Shown: positions 62,701 through 64,000 of the stretch, piece by piece
Layout: each line of letters begins with the position of its first letter
Position numbering within the stretch: the first letter of the stretch is position 1
Assembly (NCBI GenBank): GCA_016935315.1
Contig: JAFGRD010000026.1
Coordinates: 1 to 64,000, forward strand
Reading direction: 5' to 3'
Length of the DNA stretch: 64,000 nt
From: Pirellulales bacterium
GTDB taxonomy: Bacteria; Planctomycetota; Planctomycetia; Pirellulales; Thermoguttaceae
Notes under the pieces: generated by a model
Databases searched by the model: none
What the model saw: the letters and a program-made list of their open reading frames with translations, nothing else
Told to the model about the DNA's origin: nothing
Position numbers and translations under genes: made by a program

Positions 62701-64000
62701 TCTCCTACCTGGACGACATTCTCGAATTCCGCGTCCGCTTCGCCGACCGGTTGCACAGGCACCTCTTCAACGATGGCGCGTTGACCCCGAGCGAGAACAT
62801 CGAGCGCTGGATGGAGCGCGCCAACGAGATCGACCTGGCGGTTATCGGCGAGTCGGCCCGCTGGGGCGATTACCGTCGCGACGTCCACTCCTGGCAAAAC
62901 GGCCCCTACGAACTCTACACCCGCGACGGCCATTGGGTCGCCGAACGCAACCATCTGATCAACTACTACTTCCCCAGCCGCACGACGAACATCATCAACC
63001 GGCTGCGCTCCGACGGGCTCTATCCGAACGTCAACGCGCCGGTCTTTTACGTCGACGGCGTTTACCAGCACGGCGGGCTGATCGCGTCGACCGACCCGCT
63101 GACCATGCCGGCCGCCGGCGGAGTCGTCTACTACACGCTCGACGGCAGCGATCCCCGGCTGCCCGGCGGCAACGTCTCCCCCGGGACCCGGGTCTTCGAC
63201 GGCACGCCGCTGCTGCTGGCCGACTCCGCCCGGGTGAAAGCCCGGGCGCTTAGCGGCGGCCAGTGGTCGGCGCTCAATGAGGCGGAGTTCCTCGTGGGCC
63301 AGATGGCAGCGGCCGGCAACCTGGCCATTACCGAACTGAACTACAACCCCTATCCGCCGACCGGGGACGAGACGGCCGACGGCTTCATCGATGGCAACCA
63401 GTTCGAGTTCATCGAGCTGGGCAACATCGGCCCCGATACGATCGACCTCTCGGGCGTGCAACTGACCGACGGCATTGACCTAACCCTCTCGCCCAGGGCC
63501 TTGGCTCTGCTCGATGCCACCTTCGACACCGGCCCCGGCGGCTTCTCCTACGCCGACGATGCCTTCGAGGGCACGGCCGCCCCGGAGATGGCCGCCGGCA
63601 GCTACGAGGCCTCCGGCGGCGTTGACGGGGGCGGTCTGCGCGTGCTGCTGGGCCCCGACTCCAACTACGCCCCTTGCTCCGGCGCTTGGTCGGGGACGTT
63701 CAGCCTGGTCGGACCCGCCACGGTCGACGTCTCGCTGCGATTCCGCATGATCCTGGGTTCCGGGCTAGAGAGCAGCGAGTTTGGCGAGGTGATTCTCGAG
63801 ATCGACGGCGTCCGTTATGGCGGCGACACCAACGACAGCCTGATGCACGGAATCGGCGACGGCAACGGCGGTGGAGACGACGATTCGGGTTGGCGCTCGG
63901 CCGGATTCAGCGTTCCGCTCTCGGCCGGCGAGCACACGATCACCTTCGGGGCATACAACAACCGCTCCACATCGGCGGATGAGTTCGTCGAGGCGCTGTT
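59796..64000 (+). CDS. Giant secreted protein with LEPR motif, lamin-tail, chitobiase-like and CotH domains (partial)
   Basis: Open to the window end: at least 1401 residues. The GTG at 59796 follows GGAGG; the in-frame ATG at 59889 is 31 residues later and may be used instead. The planctomycete motif LERLEPRLVLDAG follows. A lamin-tail-like domain (VISELLAVNNGDYPGALSDA, DWLEIYNPTG, residues about 48-130) and a second one (VLITEMGTTSPDFVEIQN) precede a chitobiase-C-like beta domain (TIYYTIDGSLPTEANGALYT, about 590). The CotH kinase-like region follows (FGPAGIYSNTQNELLE, CGLKLQGGASR, LYINGLYWGLYNVHERPE), then a second chitobiase-like unit and a third lamin-tail unit. It is an exported surface protein; kinase activity is not claimed. 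Confidence 0.85.
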   Translation, partial: MLRSFTSLISASCGARSGCREAATSPRRAAAMRLALERLEPRLVLDAGPLVISELLAVNNGDYPGALSDADGDLSDWLEIYNPTGNSVNLDGWYLSDDSNLLTKWQFPAVSISADQYRVVFASGKDRIVGSELHTNFRLDGDGEYLALVQPDGQTISHAWPDYPRQYPDVSYGLSEEAAAFTVEASGLTYHVPTSADAGLEGAWTAVDFDDSPWDRFAATPQVLITEMGTTSPDFVEIQNLSGGPIDTSGWVVAVNNGSGVPADINSIHDTLWALPNSMAPGEVLYQTDTDDHPWGENIYWSTAGPGWAMIVDDHGNVVDFAVFGYSEADVASLAVSVNGFDVTAAEAWGGPAIDIQINPSFSLQRQGDSDHDSADDWASITTLSMGQQNAGLQPPFSGLPDPGIGFELSAPGLGGAVQIDVAEAMHGTNASLWARIPFEVDNPGGFNSMTLRMKYNDGFVAYLNGQVVASRNAPGALAYNAAATAARSVGESLDYEEIDVSDFLDALVTGTNVLAIHGLNVGAADGNFLILPRVVATSAQYFDPPSPGGPNGVGYQGVISDTSFSVDRGFFDAPFEVEITTATPEATIYYTIDGSLPTEANGALYTGRISVGTTTTLRAAAFKPGYRPTNVDTQTYLFIDQVASQRRPAGYPTSWGAAPAVDYDVDPEIAASPVYHDRFLQGLTSIPTLSLVLPVEDIFGPAGIYSNTQNELLEVATSAELLAPDDPGGGFQIDCGLKLQGGASRVPDKSPKHSLSLRFRNEYGAGRLDYPLFEGSPVEEFNSLQLRAMFNNSWIHWAGEQRARSQYIRDQWARDSLIAMGQDDAGRGCYVQLYINGLYWGLYNVHERPEASHYAAYNGGDDDAIDALNGTSPIDGNLTSYNRMRSVVASRNWSAIQEVLDVDNYIDWTIFHRFGGNTDLKDTENWRAAGGGPDDLPWKFYAWDSEHILENVGNTSLPVPSADPPGLFSYLDDILEFRVRFADRLHRHLFNDGALTPSENIERWMERANEIDLAVIGESARWGDYRRDVHSWQNGPYELYTRDGHWVAERNHLINYYFPSRTTNIINRLRSDGLYPNVNAPVFYVDGVYQHGGLIASTDPLTMPAAGGVVYYTLDGSDPRLPGGNVSPGTRVFDGTPLLLADSARVKARALSGGQWSALNEAEFLVGQMAAAGNLAITELNYNPYPPTGDETADGFIDGNQFEFIELGNIGPDTIDLSGVQLTDGIDLTLSPRALALLDATFDTGPGGFSYADDAFEGTAAPEMAAGSYEASGGVDGGGLRVLLGPDSNYAPCSGAWSGTFSLVGPATVDVSLRFRMILGSGLESSEFGEVILEIDGVRYGGDTNDSLMHGIGDGNGGGDDDSGWRSAGFSVPLSAGEHTITFGAYNNRSTSADEFVEAL

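Noticed and set aside
60107-63253. A 1048-residue open frame on the plus strand
   Set aside because: It is a shifted-frame shadow of the CotH-domain protein: arginine- and proline-rich with no domains, while the frame starting at 59796 shows clear lamin-tail, chitobiase-like and CotH motifs.

Overview
The window comes from a GC-rich planctomycete chromosome, most likely of the Pirellula/Lacipirellula type. This is inferred from gene content, not from a marker gene. The signs are an LL-diaminopimelate aminotransferase, a PQQ-like propeller opening with the usual planctomycete N-terminal motif (DWPQWRGP), a DUF1080 protein, an HzsA-related beta-propeller/dihaem protein, a DUF6807 protein, and giant secreted proteins carrying LEPR-like N-terminal motifs. 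No rRNA, tRNA, CRISPR array or complete transposase gene was recognised.

Layout. 1-82 looks like the 3' end of a group II intron. 0.3-3.9 kb holds dapL, a BtuF-like metal/cofactor-binding protein and a GT4 glycosyltransferase. 4.4-12.8 kb is an exopolysaccharide island: methyltransferase, flippase, polysaccharide deacetylase, FemAB/GNAT-like transferase, chain-length determinant and Wzy/ligase. A sigma-54-like promoter precedes the chain-length gene. 12.9-17.3 kb has a secreted kelch protein and an FMN-binding glutamate-synthase-like protein. 17.4-21.4 kb is a complete sulfate ABC transporter operon (sbp-cysT-cysW-cysA). 21.9-28.2 kb carries secreted planctomycete proteins and a polytopic membrane protein. 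28.6-33.9 kb has a small membrane-anchored protein, an EamA transporter, a SpoU/TrmH methyltransferase, an RlmI-like methyltransferase and a YgiQ-type radical SAM protein. 34.2-36.5 kb has two more glycosyltransferases (GT4, GT9). 36.7-40.2 kb has a DUF6807 protein and a secreted putative metalloprotease with 49-residue repeats. 40.5-46.3 kb is signalling: an OmpR-type regulator with its sensor kinase, then a hybrid kinase. 46.3-56.9 kb is a two-gene operon of very large envelope proteins. 57.3-64 kb has an inositol-monophosphatase-family gene, an unknown gene, and the start of a giant CotH/lamin-tail-domain protein that runs off the window.

Two things stand out. (1) Six copies of a 103-104 bp palindromic element (3935, 11146, 28421, 43563, 57184, 59300) share terminal inverted repeats and a strong internal hairpin. 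Most are flanked by TA, as in MITEs moved by IS630/Tc1-type transposases. Two copies supply the stop codon of the gene they follow. (2) The operon at 46.3-56.9 kb encodes three related surface modules of about 1.1-1.3 thousand residues, each ending in a three-helix membrane bundle. Two of the modules are fused in one 2396-residue protein through an internal signal-peptide-like helix. I do not recognise this family, and it is the best candidate for an undescribed system here. Two terminator-bounded intergenic segments (43.38-43.51 kb and 58.34-58.44 kb) may encode structured RNAs.

All calls come from reading the sequence and supplied translations; no database search was possible.
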